Positions 15,997 through 25,040 of a stretch of DNA of 64,000 nt are shown here, in pieces. Location of the stretch: positions 1-64,000 of the forward strand of contig NZ_JBHRSA010000058.1 of assembly GCF_042643145.1 (NCBI RefSeq), given 5' to 3'. The notes under the pieces were generated by a model, which worked only from the letters and a program-made list of their open reading frames with translations, was not told the DNA's origin and searched no databases. Position numbers and translations under genes: made by a program. Source of the stretch: Virgibacillus_O xinjiangensis (lineage in GTDB: Bacteria; Bacillota; Bacilli; Bacillales; Amphibacillaceae). Within the stretch, counting starts at the first letter, position 1. The number at the start of each line of letters is the position of its first letter.

Positions 15997-18054
15997 ATGA
16001 AAAAGGCTTTTGGCGTGCTTCAAAAAGTCGGTAAGGCATTGATGCTGCCAGTTGCTCTGCTGCCGGCTGCTGGTCTTCTACTCGGATTCGGTAATGCGGC
16101 CCAGCAGGACACCATGCTCAATTATCTTCCGTTTCTGGGAGCAGACTGGATCCAGCTGCTCGCTACGGTAATGGAAGACGCCGGCGGGATTATTTTTGAC
16201 AACCTGCCGCTCATTTTTGCTATTGGTGTAGCAATCGGGTTGGCAGCAGACGGTGCAGCCGGGCTTGCTGCGCTCGTAGGCTACCTGGTACTCAACCAGG
16301 TAATGGGCTCCTGGATTGGAGTGACACCGGATATGGTGGCTGACGATCCGGGCTATGCAAATGTGCTAGGAATACCAACCCTGCAGACAGGGGTGTTCGG
16401 CGGAATCATCGCCGGACTGATTGCCGCATTCTGTTACCAGCGCTACCATGACATCGAAATGCCGTCCTTCCTCGGGTTCTTTGCCGGTAAACGGTTTGTT
16501 CCGATCATGACGGCGGCTGTATCGTTTGTTGTTGGCTTGCTGCTGATGGTCATTTGGCCTCCGATCCAGGAAGCTATGAACAGTGCATCCCATTGGCTGA
16601 TGGAGGAAAGCACCTATCTTGCTGTTTTCTTCTTCGGGTTTATCAAACGCTTGCTGATTCCATTCGGTCTGCATCACATTTTCCATGCACCGTTCTGGTA
16701 TGAGTTCGGTTCATATACTACTGCGGCTGGGGACATTGTCCGCGGTGACATGACCATTTTCTTTGCTCAATTGCGGGAAGGTGTAGAAATTACGGCAGGT
16801 AACTTCATGGCCGGTGAATTCCCGATCATGATGTTCGGTCTGCCGGCAGCAGCACTTGCCATGTACCATGCAGCACGTCCTGAAAGGAAGAAGGCTGTTG
16901 CCGGACTGCTTGGTTCAGCTGCATTGACCTCATTCCTGACAGGGATTACGGAACCATTGGAATTCTCATTCCTATTCATTGCACCGGTATTATTCTTTAT
17001 CCATGCCGTTCTTGATGGCCTGGCATTCGTACTGATGGCCATGTTCGATGTGAATATCGGGTATACTTTCTCTGGTGGTGCGATCGACTTTGCACTATTT
17101 GGAATTCTGCCGGGTCAAGAACCATGGTGGATTGCCATTGTGCTCGGTCTCATCTTCGCGGTTGTCTATTATTTCCTTTTCCGTTTCTTCATTTATAAAT
17201 TCAACTTGATGACACCAGGACGTGAAAAGGCTGATGAAGAGCAGGAGAAGGAAATGGAAGGAAAAGCAGGCAAAGGCGAACTTGCCTATAACGTTCTGAA
17301 CGCGATGGGCGGGCAGGAGAATATTTCCCATTTAGATGCATGTATCACCCGTCTCCGTGTATCAGTGAATTCCATCGCTGATGTCGATAAAGCGGAGCTG
17401 AAAAACCTGGGAGCTTCCGGAGTATTGGAAGTTGGGGATAATATCCAAGCCATTTTCGGGCCTCGTTCCGAAACAATTAAAGGACAGATGCAGGACATTA
17501 TATCCGGCAAGACACCTCGCCCGGTCGAAACGGATCAGCAGAAAGAAGTCCAGCAACAGGTAGAGGAAGTCAATCCGGGAGCATTGCAGAATGAATTCGT
17601 TGATGAAGAGATCATCTCTCCATTGAAAGGGAAAATCCTCCCAATCACTGATGTGCCGGACGAAGTCTTCTCCGGCAAAATGATGGGGGATGGCTTTGCT
17701 ATCGAGCCTGTAGAGGGACAGGTCGTTTCCCCGGTCAATGGTAAAATAGTGAATGTATTCCCGACGAAGCATGCAATCGGTATCCAGTCCGATGGCGGCA
17801 GGGAAGTCCTTGTCCATGTCGGACTCGATACCGTCAACCTGAAAGGCGAAGGGTTCGAACTGCTGATAGAAGAAGGCGACTTTGTGGAAGCTGGTCAGCC
17901 GCTATTGCAAGCAGACTTGAATTTCATTGAAAAGAATGCCAAATCGATCATTACGCCGGTTGTGTTCACCAACCTGAAGGATGGCGAAAAAGTTGTTCTT
18001 CAACAGGAAGGTACCATCGACCGGAAGCAGAAAGATATTATCCGTATAGAATAG
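15997..18054 (+). CDS. ptsG: Glucose-specific PTS transporter EIICBA
   Basis: Takes up glucose and phosphorylates it to glucose-6-phosphate at the membrane. The 685 residues run IIC (about 1-400, multi-spanning, with GITEPLEFSFLF), IIB (phosphocysteine C449 in LDACITRLRV) and IIA (H592 and active-site H607 in VLVHVGLDT). ATG 15997 follows TTGGAGGTT. The glcT gene and RAT immediately upstream support glucose as substrate, as does an N-terminus of PtsG type (FGVLQKVGKALMLPVALLPA). The nearby nagAB genes raise the chance that glucosamine is also handled, which PtsG-type permeases are known to do. Confidence 0.94.
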   Translation: MKKAFGVLQKVGKALMLPVALLPAAGLLLGFGNAAQQDTMLNYLPFLGADWIQLLATVMEDAGGIIFDNLPLIFAIGVAIGLAADGAAGLAALVGYLVLNQVMGSWIGVTPDMVADDPGYANVLGIPTLQTGVFGGIIAGLIAAFCYQRYHDIEMPSFLGFFAGKRFVPIMTAAVSFVVGLLLMVIWPPIQEAMNSASHWLMEESTYLAVFFFGFIKRLLIPFGLHHIFHAPFWYEFGSYTTAAGDIVRGDMTIFFAQLREGVEITAGNFMAGEFPIMMFGLPAAALAMYHAARPERKKAVAGLLGSAALTSFLTGITEPLEFSFLFIAPVLFFIHAVLDGLAFVLMAMFDVNIGYTFSGGAIDFALFGILPGQEPWWIAIVLGLIFAVVYYFLFRFFIYKFNLMTPGREKADEEQEKEMEGKAGKGELAYNVLNAMGGQENISHLDACITRLRVSVNSIADVDKAELKNLGASGVLEVGDNIQAIFGPRSETIKGQMQDIISGKTPRPVETDQQKEVQQQVEEVNPGALQNEFVDEEIISPLKGKILPITDVPDEVFSGKMMGDGFAIEPVEGQVVSPVNGKIVNVFPTKHAIGIQSDGGREVLVHVGLDTVNLKGEGFELLIEEGDFVEAGQPLLQADLNFIEKNAKSIITPVVFTNLKDGEKVVLQQEGTIDRKQKDIIRIE

Positions 18055-18086
18055 AAGGCATTCGAAGTTTGTTCATGACGCACGTG

Positions 18087-18129
18087 AATCACCCATGGAG
18101 ATGTCCCACTCTCCATGGGTGATTTTTTG
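18087..18129 (+). terminator. Terminator of ptsG
   Basis: A 15-bp stem (AATCACCCATGGAGA / TCTCCATGGGTGATT) with an 8-base loop and Ts. Confidence 0.92.
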
Positions 18130-18238
18130 TTTGTCTTGTTTAAAAGGAAATCCGCCTTCCCTGCATGAAGCCCCCATTTTTAGGAAATATAAATAGTAGA
18201 AACTAAATGAAGATCTTTGAAAGGAGCAGTGATGCTGT

Positions 18239-18502
18239 ATGGACAAGGAACATGTTGAAGTGGGAGAGATTTTTACTATTACGGAAGAAAGTGAGCAGGA
18301 ACATCAGGCAGAAGTATTGGCAAAGCAAGATATAGACGGCACGCAGTATGTAGCTGTAGGATTTGTGGAGGACATCCAGGAAGAAAGTGATGAAGACATT
18401 GATATTTTCTTTTTAAAGGTCGATGAGGATGGAGACTTCACCCCTCTTGATAGTGATGAGGAATTTGATAAAGTTTCTGCTGCTTTCAGAGAAACGATTT
18501 AG
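18239..18502 (+). CDS. DUF1292 family protein
   Basis: A small, very acidic protein of 87 residues (EVGEIFTITEESEQEHQ ... YVAVGFVEDIQEESDEDIDIFFLKVDEDG). This pattern fits DUF1292 (YrzB-like), a family common in Bacillales with no established function. ATG 18239 has AAGGAGCAG at a slightly long distance. It stands alone between two terminators. Confidence 0.75.
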   Translation: MDKEHVEVGEIFTITEESEQEHQAEVLAKQDIDGTQYVAVGFVEDIQEESDEDIDIFFLKVDEDGDFTPLDSDEEFDKVSAAFRETI

Positions 18503-18518
18503 TCCTACAGGATCAAAG

Positions 18519-18615
18519 AGGCTGGGTCAAAAATGATATAACCAAAGGAAATTCCGAACAAACAAAGGACTCGCTCCGAAAATAATTGATTGTTCATATT
18601 TGGAATGGAGCCCAG
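18519..18615. repeat. Possible dispersed intergenic repeat element
   Basis: It begins GAGGCTGGGTCAAAAATG and ends GGAGCCCAGTC. The opening resembles the GAGGCTGGGACAAAA-type small elements scattered between genes in many Firmicutes. CTGGG and CCCAG can pair. Only one copy is in the window. Confidence 0.35.
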
Positions 18616-18618
18616 TCT

Positions 18619-18656
18619 TCAGGCTGTCGAAAATGTCTCGGCAGCCTGATTTTTTT
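18619..18656 (+). terminator. Terminator downstream of the DUF1292 gene
   Basis: Stem TCAGGCTGTCGA / TCGGCAGCCTGA with a 7-base loop and seven Ts. Confidence 0.85.
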
Positions 18657-18728
18657 CATAGTGGTTAAACTATTAGCCCGTTTTGCGGCCTGAGAGTCTT
18701 CTTTGCTCGTGGAAGGCCAGGAAGAAAA

Positions 18729-19277
18729 TCAGCCATTCGTGTGACTAGGAGGTATGTAGATGATCTGGCCGGCATGAATCCTATTTGGATTGGTGATTTG
18801 CGGATTGATTCGCATGATTTCTTCTATTGTAGTGCCAAACCACAGAGAAATCTGGAATAGGCTGCTGCCGGGACGGACGGTATAGGGGATAATGGATGGT
18901 CTGGGTTCGCATTGTGCGCCAAGTGATGTCCATGTTTCTTCATCCACGACACCTGTCACATCCAATTCCTTGATGGAACGCTGCCACATCAGCAAAGCCT
19001 GCTGTGTCCTTAGGCCATAGAGGCCGTCAATGGCGCTGGTATATAATCCTACAAAGCAAAGCAGATATTGGAGCCTTCTGACGGAAGGTCCCCGATCCCC
19101 TTGCACCAAGAATGGACATAATGAAAGCGCGTTAGCGGGGAGGTTGATGAGTTGGCCAGGATAGATGACATCTGGATCCTGAATGTGAGGGTTGATGGAG
19201 AGAAGATGGCTGACGGTCGTACGGAATCTGCGGGCGATCCTGTACAGGGAGTCGCCAGGCTGTACGGTGTAATTCAT
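18729..19277 (-). CDS. LysM - peptidoglycan-binding - LysM protein
   Basis: A 182-residue protein built only of binding modules: LysM (MNYTVQPGDSLYRIARRF, residues 1-50), a PG_binding_1 domain (QGDRGPSVRRLQYLLCFVGL ... DGLYGLRTQQALLMWQ), and a second LysM (YTVRPGSSLFQISLWFGT, about 135-180). No catalytic domain and no recognisable signal peptide. ATG 19277 follows GAGGTGGG; an ATG further upstream is poorer. It likely binds cell wall or spore cortex peptidoglycan. Absence of a signal peptide is common for spore-coat LysM proteins, so a sporulation role is possible. Confidence 0.85.
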   Translation of the reverse strand: MNYTVQPGDSLYRIARRFRTTVSHLLSINPHIQDPDVIYPGQLINLPANALSLCPFLVQGDRGPSVRRLQYLLCFVGLYTSAIDGLYGLRTQQALLMWQRSIKELDVTGVVDEETWTSLGAQCEPRPSIIPYTVRPGSSLFQISLWFGTTIEEIMRINPQITNPNRIHAGQIIYIPPSHTNG

Positions 19278-19474
19278 GAAACCCACCTCAATCTTCATAG
19301 TTACCATACCATATTCGTACTAGGCGGTAAATGTGCTCATCTCCGCCAAATGAACCATAAGTTTTTCTGTAAAACACGAACATTATTTGAGTATAAGCAA
19401 AAAAAGTTCATATTTTCATTGATTTCCTCTACCTTGTCTGATATATTTGCACAGTAAAACAATTTACATTAAAT

Positions 19475-19544
19475 ACTCGTATATACTTGGTAATATGGTC
19501 CGAGAGTCTCTACCTGGTTCCCGCAAAAGAACCGGACTACGAGT
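19475..19544 (+). ncRNA. Purine riboswitch, guanine class
   Basis: P1 arms ACTCGTA (19475-19481) and TACGAGT (19538-19544) pair perfectly. The P2/L2 pattern CTTGGTAATATGG, the junction TCTCTACC and a P3 helix follow the purine riboswitch consensus. The specificity base in GACTACG is C (19537), which predicts guanine/hypoxanthine rather than adenine. It controls the nucleosidase-like lipoprotein at 19694. The rest of 19278-19693 holds only promoter and leader DNA. Confidence 0.92.
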
Positions 19545-19546
19545 TG

Positions 19547-19606
19547 AAGTACACGGTATTTTCCGGATATTGCCATCTGGATAGTGCTTCGTGTACTTTG
19601 ACTTTT
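19547..19606 (+). terminator. Expression platform of the purine riboswitch
   Basis: AAGTACACG (19547-19555) pairs with CGTGTACTT (19592-19600), enclosing CCGGAT/ATCTGG, and is followed by TGACTTTT. It looks like a transcription terminator formed when purine is bound, but the T tract is short. Confidence 0.55.
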
Positions 19607-19693
19607 CAAATGGTCCTGAAGGTGGAGGCAACTCCGTACTTTCTGGACCTTTTTATATTAACGAGTAAATCAGACAACTGGGAGGAATACAGA

Positions 19694-20590
19694 ATGGATC
19701 AGAAATGGAGGAAATCAAGGAATCATATTATTTTTGCATGCATGATGGCTTTAGTATTACTGATGGCCGCGGGCTGCAGTTCTGCATCCCAATCGGAAGC
19801 GGAAACAGAGGATAATGAATCACAACGGCCGATCATTGTTCAAGGACCAATGCCGATCGAGGCGGAGGAATTTGCAGGACGCCTGGAAAACGTAGAAGAA
19901 GAAACCTCTGGCAACTTTGTGTTTTATAAGGGTACGGTGGATGATTATCCTGTGATTGTCACCCAAACCGGCAAGGGAATGGAAAATTCAGCTGCAGCTA
20001 CAGCAATCGCGATAGAGAAATTTAATCCAATCGCCATTATCAATCAGGGAACCTCTGGCGGACATGATCCTGAATTGAATGTATATGATATTGTGCTTGG
20101 AAAAAGAACGGTCAATATTGGAGCATTGAAAACAGGTGACCGGGACGAAGGCGAAGGAATCGAGGTAACCGAATGGATTCCGATGGATTTGATGGCCTCT
20201 GAAGGTAGCGCTGGGGAAGACCCTGACGCAGAAAAGGCCCGTTACTATGAAGGAGACGAGGATCTCCTGGCAGCTGCCCATGCAGTGAAAGATACCCATA
20301 CAAAAGGGAAGGTCGTGGAAGGCACGATAGGCTCTGCGGACTTTTGGAACAATGAGGTCGATCGCATTGAATGGATTCATGAGAACTTCGGCACATCGGT
20401 AGAGGAGATGGAAACTGCCTCGGCGGCGCAGATTTCCAAGGCATATGATACAGCTTTCCTCGGTATCAGGATTCTCTCCAATAATAAAACCAACGGCGGG
20501 GAATATGATCCAAACACCGCTACAGCAAATCAGGACTATGTGTATGAGGTAGTGAGCGAATACATTTCCACCATTACAAGTGAAAAATAA
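19694..20590 (+). CDS. Lipoprotein of the phosphorylase/nucleosidase (PNP_UDP, MTAN-like) superfamily
   Basis: A 298-residue predicted lipoprotein: signal sequence with lipobox MAAGC near residues 22-27, a short acidic linker, then a PNP_UDP/MTA-SAH nucleosidase fold (PIIVQGPMPIEAEEFAGRLE; GKGMENSAAATAIAIEKF; INQGTSGGHDPELNVYDIV; EMETASAAQISKAY). The EMETA motif is the ribose-binding site of MTAN-type enzymes. ATG 19694 follows GGGAGGAAT. Location outside the membrane plus a guanine-class riboswitch suggests salvage: cleaving extracellular purine nucleosides to release a base when purines are scarce. Substrate specificity is not proven. Confidence 0.87.
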   Translation: MDQKWRKSRNHIIFACMMALVLLMAAGCSSASQSEAETEDNESQRPIIVQGPMPIEAEEFAGRLENVEEETSGNFVFYKGTVDDYPVIVTQTGKGMENSAAATAIAIEKFNPIAIINQGTSGGHDPELNVYDIVLGKRTVNIGALKTGDRDEGEGIEVTEWIPMDLMASEGSAGEDPDAEKARYYEGDEDLLAAAHAVKDTHTKGKVVEGTIGSADFWNNEVDRIEWIHENFGTSVEEMETASAAQISKAYDTAFLGIRILSNNKTNGGEYDPNTATANQDYVYEVVSEYISTITSEK

Positions 20591-20601
20591 ATTGTACAAA
20601 C

Positions 20602-20634
20602 GAACACTTCCGTGCGTATGGAGGTGTTCTTTTT
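20602..20634 (+). terminator. Terminator of the nucleosidase-like gene
   Basis: Stem GAACACTTCC / GGAGGTGTTC (one G-U pair) followed by TTTTTCG. Confidence 0.88.
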
Positions 20635-20713
20635 CGTTGTATCGCTAGCCTTCCATTCATAATTATTCCTCCGGTAATCCATACTAAGGAAAAGTCCAGA
20701 AGGAGGAAATCAA

Positions 20714-20926
20714 ATGGGTGAACAGTCAAGATTCAAAGCAGGAGATAAAGCACCGAATAATGGCATATATATAGAAAAAGGTGAAACGGGAAGCAACGTG
20801 GAAGACCCGCGCCAGTTGGAGATGGAAGCAGGCCAGGAGTTTCCTCAGAATACCAACCAGGACCGGGTGTGGATCAAGAAACGCGACCTTCATAAACCAG
20901 GTGTCCAGGGAAGAAGCAACAACTAG
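20714..20926 (+). CDS. YjzC-like small protein
   Basis: A 70-residue hydrophilic protein (RFKAGDKAPNNGIYIEKGETG ends its first third) that matches the small YjzC family of Bacillus. Function unknown. ATG 20714 follows GAAGGAGG, and the gene is flanked by its own terminator. Ordinary core gene. Confidence 0.8.
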   Translation: MGEQSRFKAGDKAPNNGIYIEKGETGSNVEDPRQLEMEAGQEFPQNTNQDRVWIKKRDLHKPGVQGRSNN

Positions 20927-20932
20927 TGTCAG

Positions 20933-20960
20933 GCTGCTCTGTAAATGGAGCGGCTTTTTT
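20933..20960 (+). terminator. Terminator of the yjzC-like gene
   Basis: Stem GCTGCTC / GAGCGGC with an 8-base loop and six Ts. Confidence 0.8.
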
Positions 20961-21063
20961 ATGGAGCAAGGTCTCCAATAAATAAATCACTTCCATTTTT
21001 AATCGATCGATCATGCAAACCAGGTACATAAAGAAGAAAACCCTACAGGAGGAGAGATGCTGA

Positions 21064-22086
21064 ATGAATCCGTTATTTGTCAGTCAGGAGGAAGTTTTCA
21101 GCTTTTATAAGAATGGCGATAGGGTAGAGCAGAAGACAGAGGTGCGATTCGACCCGCTCACCGGGGAATCTTCCAGGTTGGTCGTTGATCCCGGGATGCA
21201 ACCGGCTAAAACGGACTATTTCGAGGAAGGGGTAGAGACCGGCGGTGACCAATGCCCGTTCTGCCCCGAGAATCTGGAGGCATTCACGCCGGTATTCCCG
21301 AAAGAGATATCCCCGGAAGGAAGGATTCGGAAGGGAGAATCGGTCGTATTTCCAAATCTCTTTCCTTACAGCAAGCATAATGGGGTAGTCGTACTCTCCG
21401 AAGAACATTATGTCACCCTGAAGAACTTTACAATCCCAATGATGCGGGATGCATTCCAGGCAGCACAACAATATATTCAGCAGGTACTCCGGTCGGAAGA
21501 GGAAGTAATGTATGCTTCGATCAATTGGAATTACCTGCCGGAAGCGGGAGGGAGCATTCTGCATCCGCATCTCCATGTGGTCGTGTCGGAAGCAGCAACC
21601 AATTACCAGAGTCTATTTGACCGCAAGTCCAGGGCTTTTCAGGAAAACCATGGCATCGAGTATCTTGCCTGGCTGTATGATCAAGAAAAGGATGGAGAGC
21701 GTTGGATCGGGGAAAAAGGAAATACAGCATGGATGCATTCATTTGCTCCAAAAAGCCATTATGATTTTCAAGCGATTTTTAAAGGGCTGACAGACATTAC
21801 TGAATTTAAGCAGCAGGATTGGGAGGACTTTGCTAGCGGCCTGCAGGCAGTATTTCTCACCTTGCAAGAAGAGGGACTGGCCAGTTTCAATATGTCGCTG
21901 ACCTTTTCCAATGAAGGATCTCCGGCCCATGCCCGGGTCATCCCCAGACTTTCCTACAGCGGAGTTGGCACCAGTGATATGAACTTTTTCCACACCCTTC
22001 ATCAGGAACCAATCGTTTATAAAAATCCGGAAAAGGCTGCTGCAAAGGTAAGGAAGAACTTCGAAGGAGACAATGCCCTTCCATGA
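21064..22086 (+). CDS. GalT-like nucleotidyltransferase (HIT superfamily)
   Basis: A 340-residue protein resembling galactose-1-phosphate uridylyltransferase: a CPFCPEN zinc-type motif near residue 61, LFPYSKHNGVVVLS, and the active-site HPHLHV triad near residue 163. No galK or galE is adjacent, and the similarity to classic GalT is partial, so it may act on another sugar phosphate or nucleotide. ATG 21064 follows AGGAGGAGAG. Monocistronic. Confidence 0.75.
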   Translation: MNPLFVSQEEVFSFYKNGDRVEQKTEVRFDPLTGESSRLVVDPGMQPAKTDYFEEGVETGGDQCPFCPENLEAFTPVFPKEISPEGRIRKGESVVFPNLFPYSKHNGVVVLSEEHYVTLKNFTIPMMRDAFQAAQQYIQQVLRSEEEVMYASINWNYLPEAGGSILHPHLHVVVSEAATNYQSLFDRKSRAFQENHGIEYLAWLYDQEKDGERWIGEKGNTAWMHSFAPKSHYDFQAIFKGLTDITEFKQQDWEDFASGLQAVFLTLQEEGLASFNMSLTFSNEGSPAHARVIPRLSYSGVGTSDMNFFHTLHQEPIVYKNPEKAAAKVRKNFEGDNALP

Positions 22087-22210
22087 TCGGCAGGGAGTCC
22101 TAAATTATAGCTCTCCTGTATGACGTTTTATTCCTAGTACGCGCACGCCACTGCAAGAAAGATGCGATTTTGCGGAATTACACCATTAACTGTAAAATTC
22201 TAAAATTGTG

Positions 22211-22239
22211 TTGACATTGTTGTCGAACCCATATAGTAT
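22211..22239 (+). promoter_or_regulatory. Promoter of the metNIQ operon
   Basis: TTGACA, 17-bp spacer, TAGTAT, about 25 bp upstream of the SAM riboswitch. Confidence 0.75.
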
Positions 22240-22263
22240 TAAGTCTATGAAAATTGTATACAG

Positions 22264-22368
22264 CTTATCAAGAGTGACTGAGGGAACAGGCCTGAAGACG
22301 TCACAGCAACCTTCCATGACGGAGTGGTGCTACCTCCTGCGGAATGAGTATCCATTCTGGAAGATAAG
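22264..22368 (+). ncRNA. SAM-I riboswitch (S box)
   Basis: P1 arms CTTATC (22264-22269) and GATAAG (22363-22368). The internal pattern AAGAGTGACTGAGGGA, CAGGCC, CAGCAACC, GTGGTGCTA and the closing GGAAGATAAG follow the S-box consensus. It lies in front of metN and should shut off the methionine importer when S-adenosylmethionine is plentiful. Confidence 0.95.
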
Positions 22369-22387
22369 GTATTGAATCAGTAATCAA

Positions 22388-22420
22388 CCTCTCTTTCACA
22401 TATGGAAAGAGGTTTTTTTG
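22388..22420 (+). terminator. S-box transcription terminator
   Basis: Stem CTCTTTC / GAAAGAG followed by TTTTTTTG, 20 bases after the aptamer. Confidence 0.88.
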
Positions 22421-22444
22421 TTTTAGGCGATATGGGGGAACAGC

Positions 22445-23464
22445 ATGATTGAGCTGCGTAATCTGGAGAAAGTATTTAAAGTGAAGAACAAGCAGGTCAC
22501 GGGTGTGGATCAGGTAGACCTGCGTATCGACCGTGGAGAGATTTATGGGATTGTCGGGTACAGCGGAGCAGGTAAAAGCACACTCCTCCGCTGCATCAAT
22601 ATTCTGGAGCGGCCGACAGCAGGGGAAGTGCTGATTGATGGTACCGATCTGCTAAAACTGCCGGCCAAAGAACTAAGACAGGCGCGCCAGTCGATCGGCA
22701 TGATTTTTCAAGGATTCCATCTTGTCTCTTCCAAAACGGTGGCGGAGAATGTAGCGTTCGCCCTGAAGGCTGCAGGCCTTGGCAGGACAGAACAACAGAA
22801 GCGGGTGGCGGAGCTGTTGGAACTTGTTGGTCTAGCCGATAAGGCCGACACTTATCCAGCCCAACTCAGCGGGGGACAGAAACAGCGGGTGAGCATTGCC
22901 AGGGCGCTGGCCAACAACCCGAAAGTGCTGTTGTGTGACGAAGCGACTTCCGCCTTGGATCCAAGCACCACCAAATCGATTCTCCGGCTGCTGAAAAAGA
23001 TCAATGAGGAGCTTGGAATCACGATTGTCATCATCACCCATGAAATGGAAGTCGTCAAAGAAATCTGCCACCGTTGTGCCGTGATGCAGGCTGGCAAAGT
23101 GGTGGAAGAAGGAAAGGTTTTCGATATCTTCGCGAACCCCAAAGAAGAATTGACCAAGGATTTCATTCAGACCGTCCTGCAATTTACATTGCCGGAAAAG
23201 CTTTTGAGAGAGTGCAAGGGCACCTTGGTAAAATTGCAATTCCGCGGGGATCTGGCCAAGGAAGCGGTGGTTTCCGATATGCTGCAGGCCTATCCGGTGA
23301 GCGGCAACATCCTTCATGGGAAAGTGGAGTACATACGGGACATGCCTCTCGGCGTGTTCATGATGGAACTAACTGGTGCAAAAGATCAGATTGACGGAGC
23401 GATTGCTTACTTGGAAGAACGAATTGAACAAGTGGAGGTGGTGCAGCATGGATCGGTTGATTGA
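22445..23464 (+). CDS. metN: Methionine ABC transporter ATP-binding protein
   Basis: ATPase subunit of the methionine importer. The 339 residues carry Walker A (GYSGAGKST, about 38-46), the LSGGQKQR signature, Walker B (VLLCDEATSALD), the switch His (IITHEM), and a C-terminal NIL domain that senses methionine. ATG 22445 is close behind the S-box terminator. First gene of metN-metI-metQ; its end overlaps metI by 17 bases, indicating translational coupling. Confidence 0.97.
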   Translation: MIELRNLEKVFKVKNKQVTGVDQVDLRIDRGEIYGIVGYSGAGKSTLLRCINILERPTAGEVLIDGTDLLKLPAKELRQARQSIGMIFQGFHLVSSKTVAENVAFALKAAGLGRTEQQKRVAELLELVGLADKADTYPAQLSGGQKQRVSIARALANNPKVLLCDEATSALDPSTTKSILRLLKKINEELGITIVIITHEMEVVKEICHRCAVMQAGKVVEEGKVFDIFANPKEELTKDFIQTVLQFTLPEKLLRECKGTLVKLQFRGDLAKEAVVSDMLQAYPVSGNILHGKVEYIRDMPLGVFMMELTGAKDQIDGAIAYLEERIEQVEVVQHGSVD

Positions 23465-24107
23465 ACTGCTTCCGGAGCTGAATCAAGCATTCTTTGAAAC
23501 TTTGTATATGGTAGGCATCTCCCTTGGAATCGCCATTCTCGTCGGACTGCCGCTAGGAATCCTTTTATTTGTCACGGATCGCGGAGTATTCCTGGAGAAC
23601 CGCTTCGTAAAGGTGACAGCAGGGATCATTACCAACCTGGTACGCTCGATCCCGTTTATCATACTGTTGGTTTTTCTGTTGCCTGTTACAGATGCACTGC
23701 TTGGCACCACGATCGGGCCGACGGCAGCAGCAGTGCCTCTATCGGTGGCAGCCATTCCATTTTTCGCTCGGATTGTAGAAACGTCAGCAAGAGAGATTGA
23801 CCAAGGTGTGATAGAAGCAGCTGTATCTGTCGGTGCATCCCCATGGATGATCATTAAGGATGTCATCCTACCAGAGGCAAAACCAGGAATCATCAGCGGA
23901 TTGACCATCACGACCATCAGCCTGATCGGTTTTTCTGCAATGGCAGGGACAGTCGGCGGTGGCGGTATAGGTGATTTGGCCATCCGTTATGGGTATTACC
24001 GCTATGACGATTTGATCATGTATACGACAGTCATTGTCCTGATCGTGCTTGTCCAAGTTATCCAATATGCCGGCGACTTCATTGCCAAGGCAGTTAACAA
24101 ACGCTAA
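23448..24107 (+). CDS. metI: Methionine ABC transporter permease
   Basis: A 219-residue inner-membrane permease with five or so hydrophobic segments and the EAA loop (EAAVSVGASPWMIIKDVILPEAKPG, shown here in part). ATG 23448, inside the end of metN, follows GTGGAGGTGG. The family and the flanking metN and metQ genes agree. Confidence 0.96.
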   Translation: MDRLIELLPELNQAFFETLYMVGISLGIAILVGLPLGILLFVTDRGVFLENRFVKVTAGIITNLVRSIPFIILLVFLLPVTDALLGTTIGPTAAAVPLSVAAIPFFARIVETSAREIDQGVIEAAVSVGASPWMIIKDVILPEAKPGIISGLTITTISLIGFSAMAGTVGGGGIGDLAIRYGYYRYDDLIMYTTVIVLIVLVQVIQYAGDFIAKAVNKR

Positions 24108-24135
24108 AAAATACACCCACTGAGGAGGAAATTAA

Positions 24136-24969
24136 ATGAAAAGACAACTGGGAATTATTCTTACATTACTCGCATTATTAGTATTGGCTGCATGCGGCGG
24201 AGGAGAAGAAAGTGCTTCAGGTGCCGATGAAGGTGGAAAGGACACCATACGCTTCGGTGCCACATCCGGACCGTACAGTGATATGGTCAATAAAGCGCTG
24301 AAACCATTGCTGGAAGAAAAAGGGTACACTGTCGAGAATACAGAATTCAGTGACTATATCCAGCCGAACAATGCCTTGCATAACGGAGATATTGATGCCA
24401 ACCTGTTCCAGCACAAGCTATATTATGAATCGTTTGCAGAAGAAAACGGCATGGACTTGTCTGAAGTGAAAATCGTGCCGACTGCACCGATGGGACTGTA
24501 TTCCAACACTTATGATTCCATCGAGGATATTGAGGATGGAAGCAACATCACGATTGCCAATGACCCTACGAATTTGGCACGTACACTGATCATGCTGGAA
24601 GATGAAGGGCTGATCACTCTCGATGAGGAGGTCGACCAGTTGCGGGCAAGTCTTGACGATATCGCCGAGAACCCGAAGGATCTGCAGTTCAAAGAAATTG
24701 AAGCAGGCCAATTACCACGTACAGCTGATAGTGAAGACTTGGCAACCGTGCCAGGCAACTTCGCCCTTGCTGCTGGTATGGATCTGCTTGACGCCCTCGC
24801 GCTGGAAGATATGCCTGATGACTACCGCAATCGTGTGGTAGTGAATACAGAGGATCTTGACAGTGAATGGATTCAGGATATCAAGGAAGTCATCGAATCA
24901 CCAGAATTTGAAGAAATCATTGATGAGGAATTCAAAGGATTTGGCAAACCACAATGGATGACGGAATAA
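24136..24969 (+). CDS. metQ: Methionine-binding lipoprotein
   Basis: Substrate-binding subunit of the methionine importer: a 277-residue NlpA-family lipoprotein with lipobox LAAC near residue 18, then TIRFGATSGPYSDM and DANLFQHKLY typical of MetQ. ATG 24136 follows GAGGAGGAAAT. Last gene of the S-box operon; a terminator follows. Confidence 0.96.
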   Translation: MKRQLGIILTLLALLVLAACGGGEESASGADEGGKDTIRFGATSGPYSDMVNKALKPLLEEKGYTVENTEFSDYIQPNNALHNGDIDANLFQHKLYYESFAEENGMDLSEVKIVPTAPMGLYSNTYDSIEDIEDGSNITIANDPTNLARTLIMLEDEGLITLDEEVDQLRASLDDIAENPKDLQFKEIEAGQLPRTADSEDLATVPGNFALAAGMDLLDALALEDMPDDYRNRVVVNTEDLDSEWIQDIKEVIESPEFEEIIDEEFKGFGKPQWMTE

Positions 24970-24977
24970 AGAAATGA

Positions 24978-25018
24978 AAGAGGCTGTGTTTCCCTTGGAG
25001 GGGGAGCACAGCCTTTCT
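24978..25018. terminator. Terminator between converging metQ and mtnE
   Basis: Stem AGGCTGTG / CACAGCCT with an inner CCC/GGG pairing, then TTTCT. May act in both directions. Confidence 0.65.
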
Positions 25019-25040
25019 ATTGGATATATGGATGGGATTA

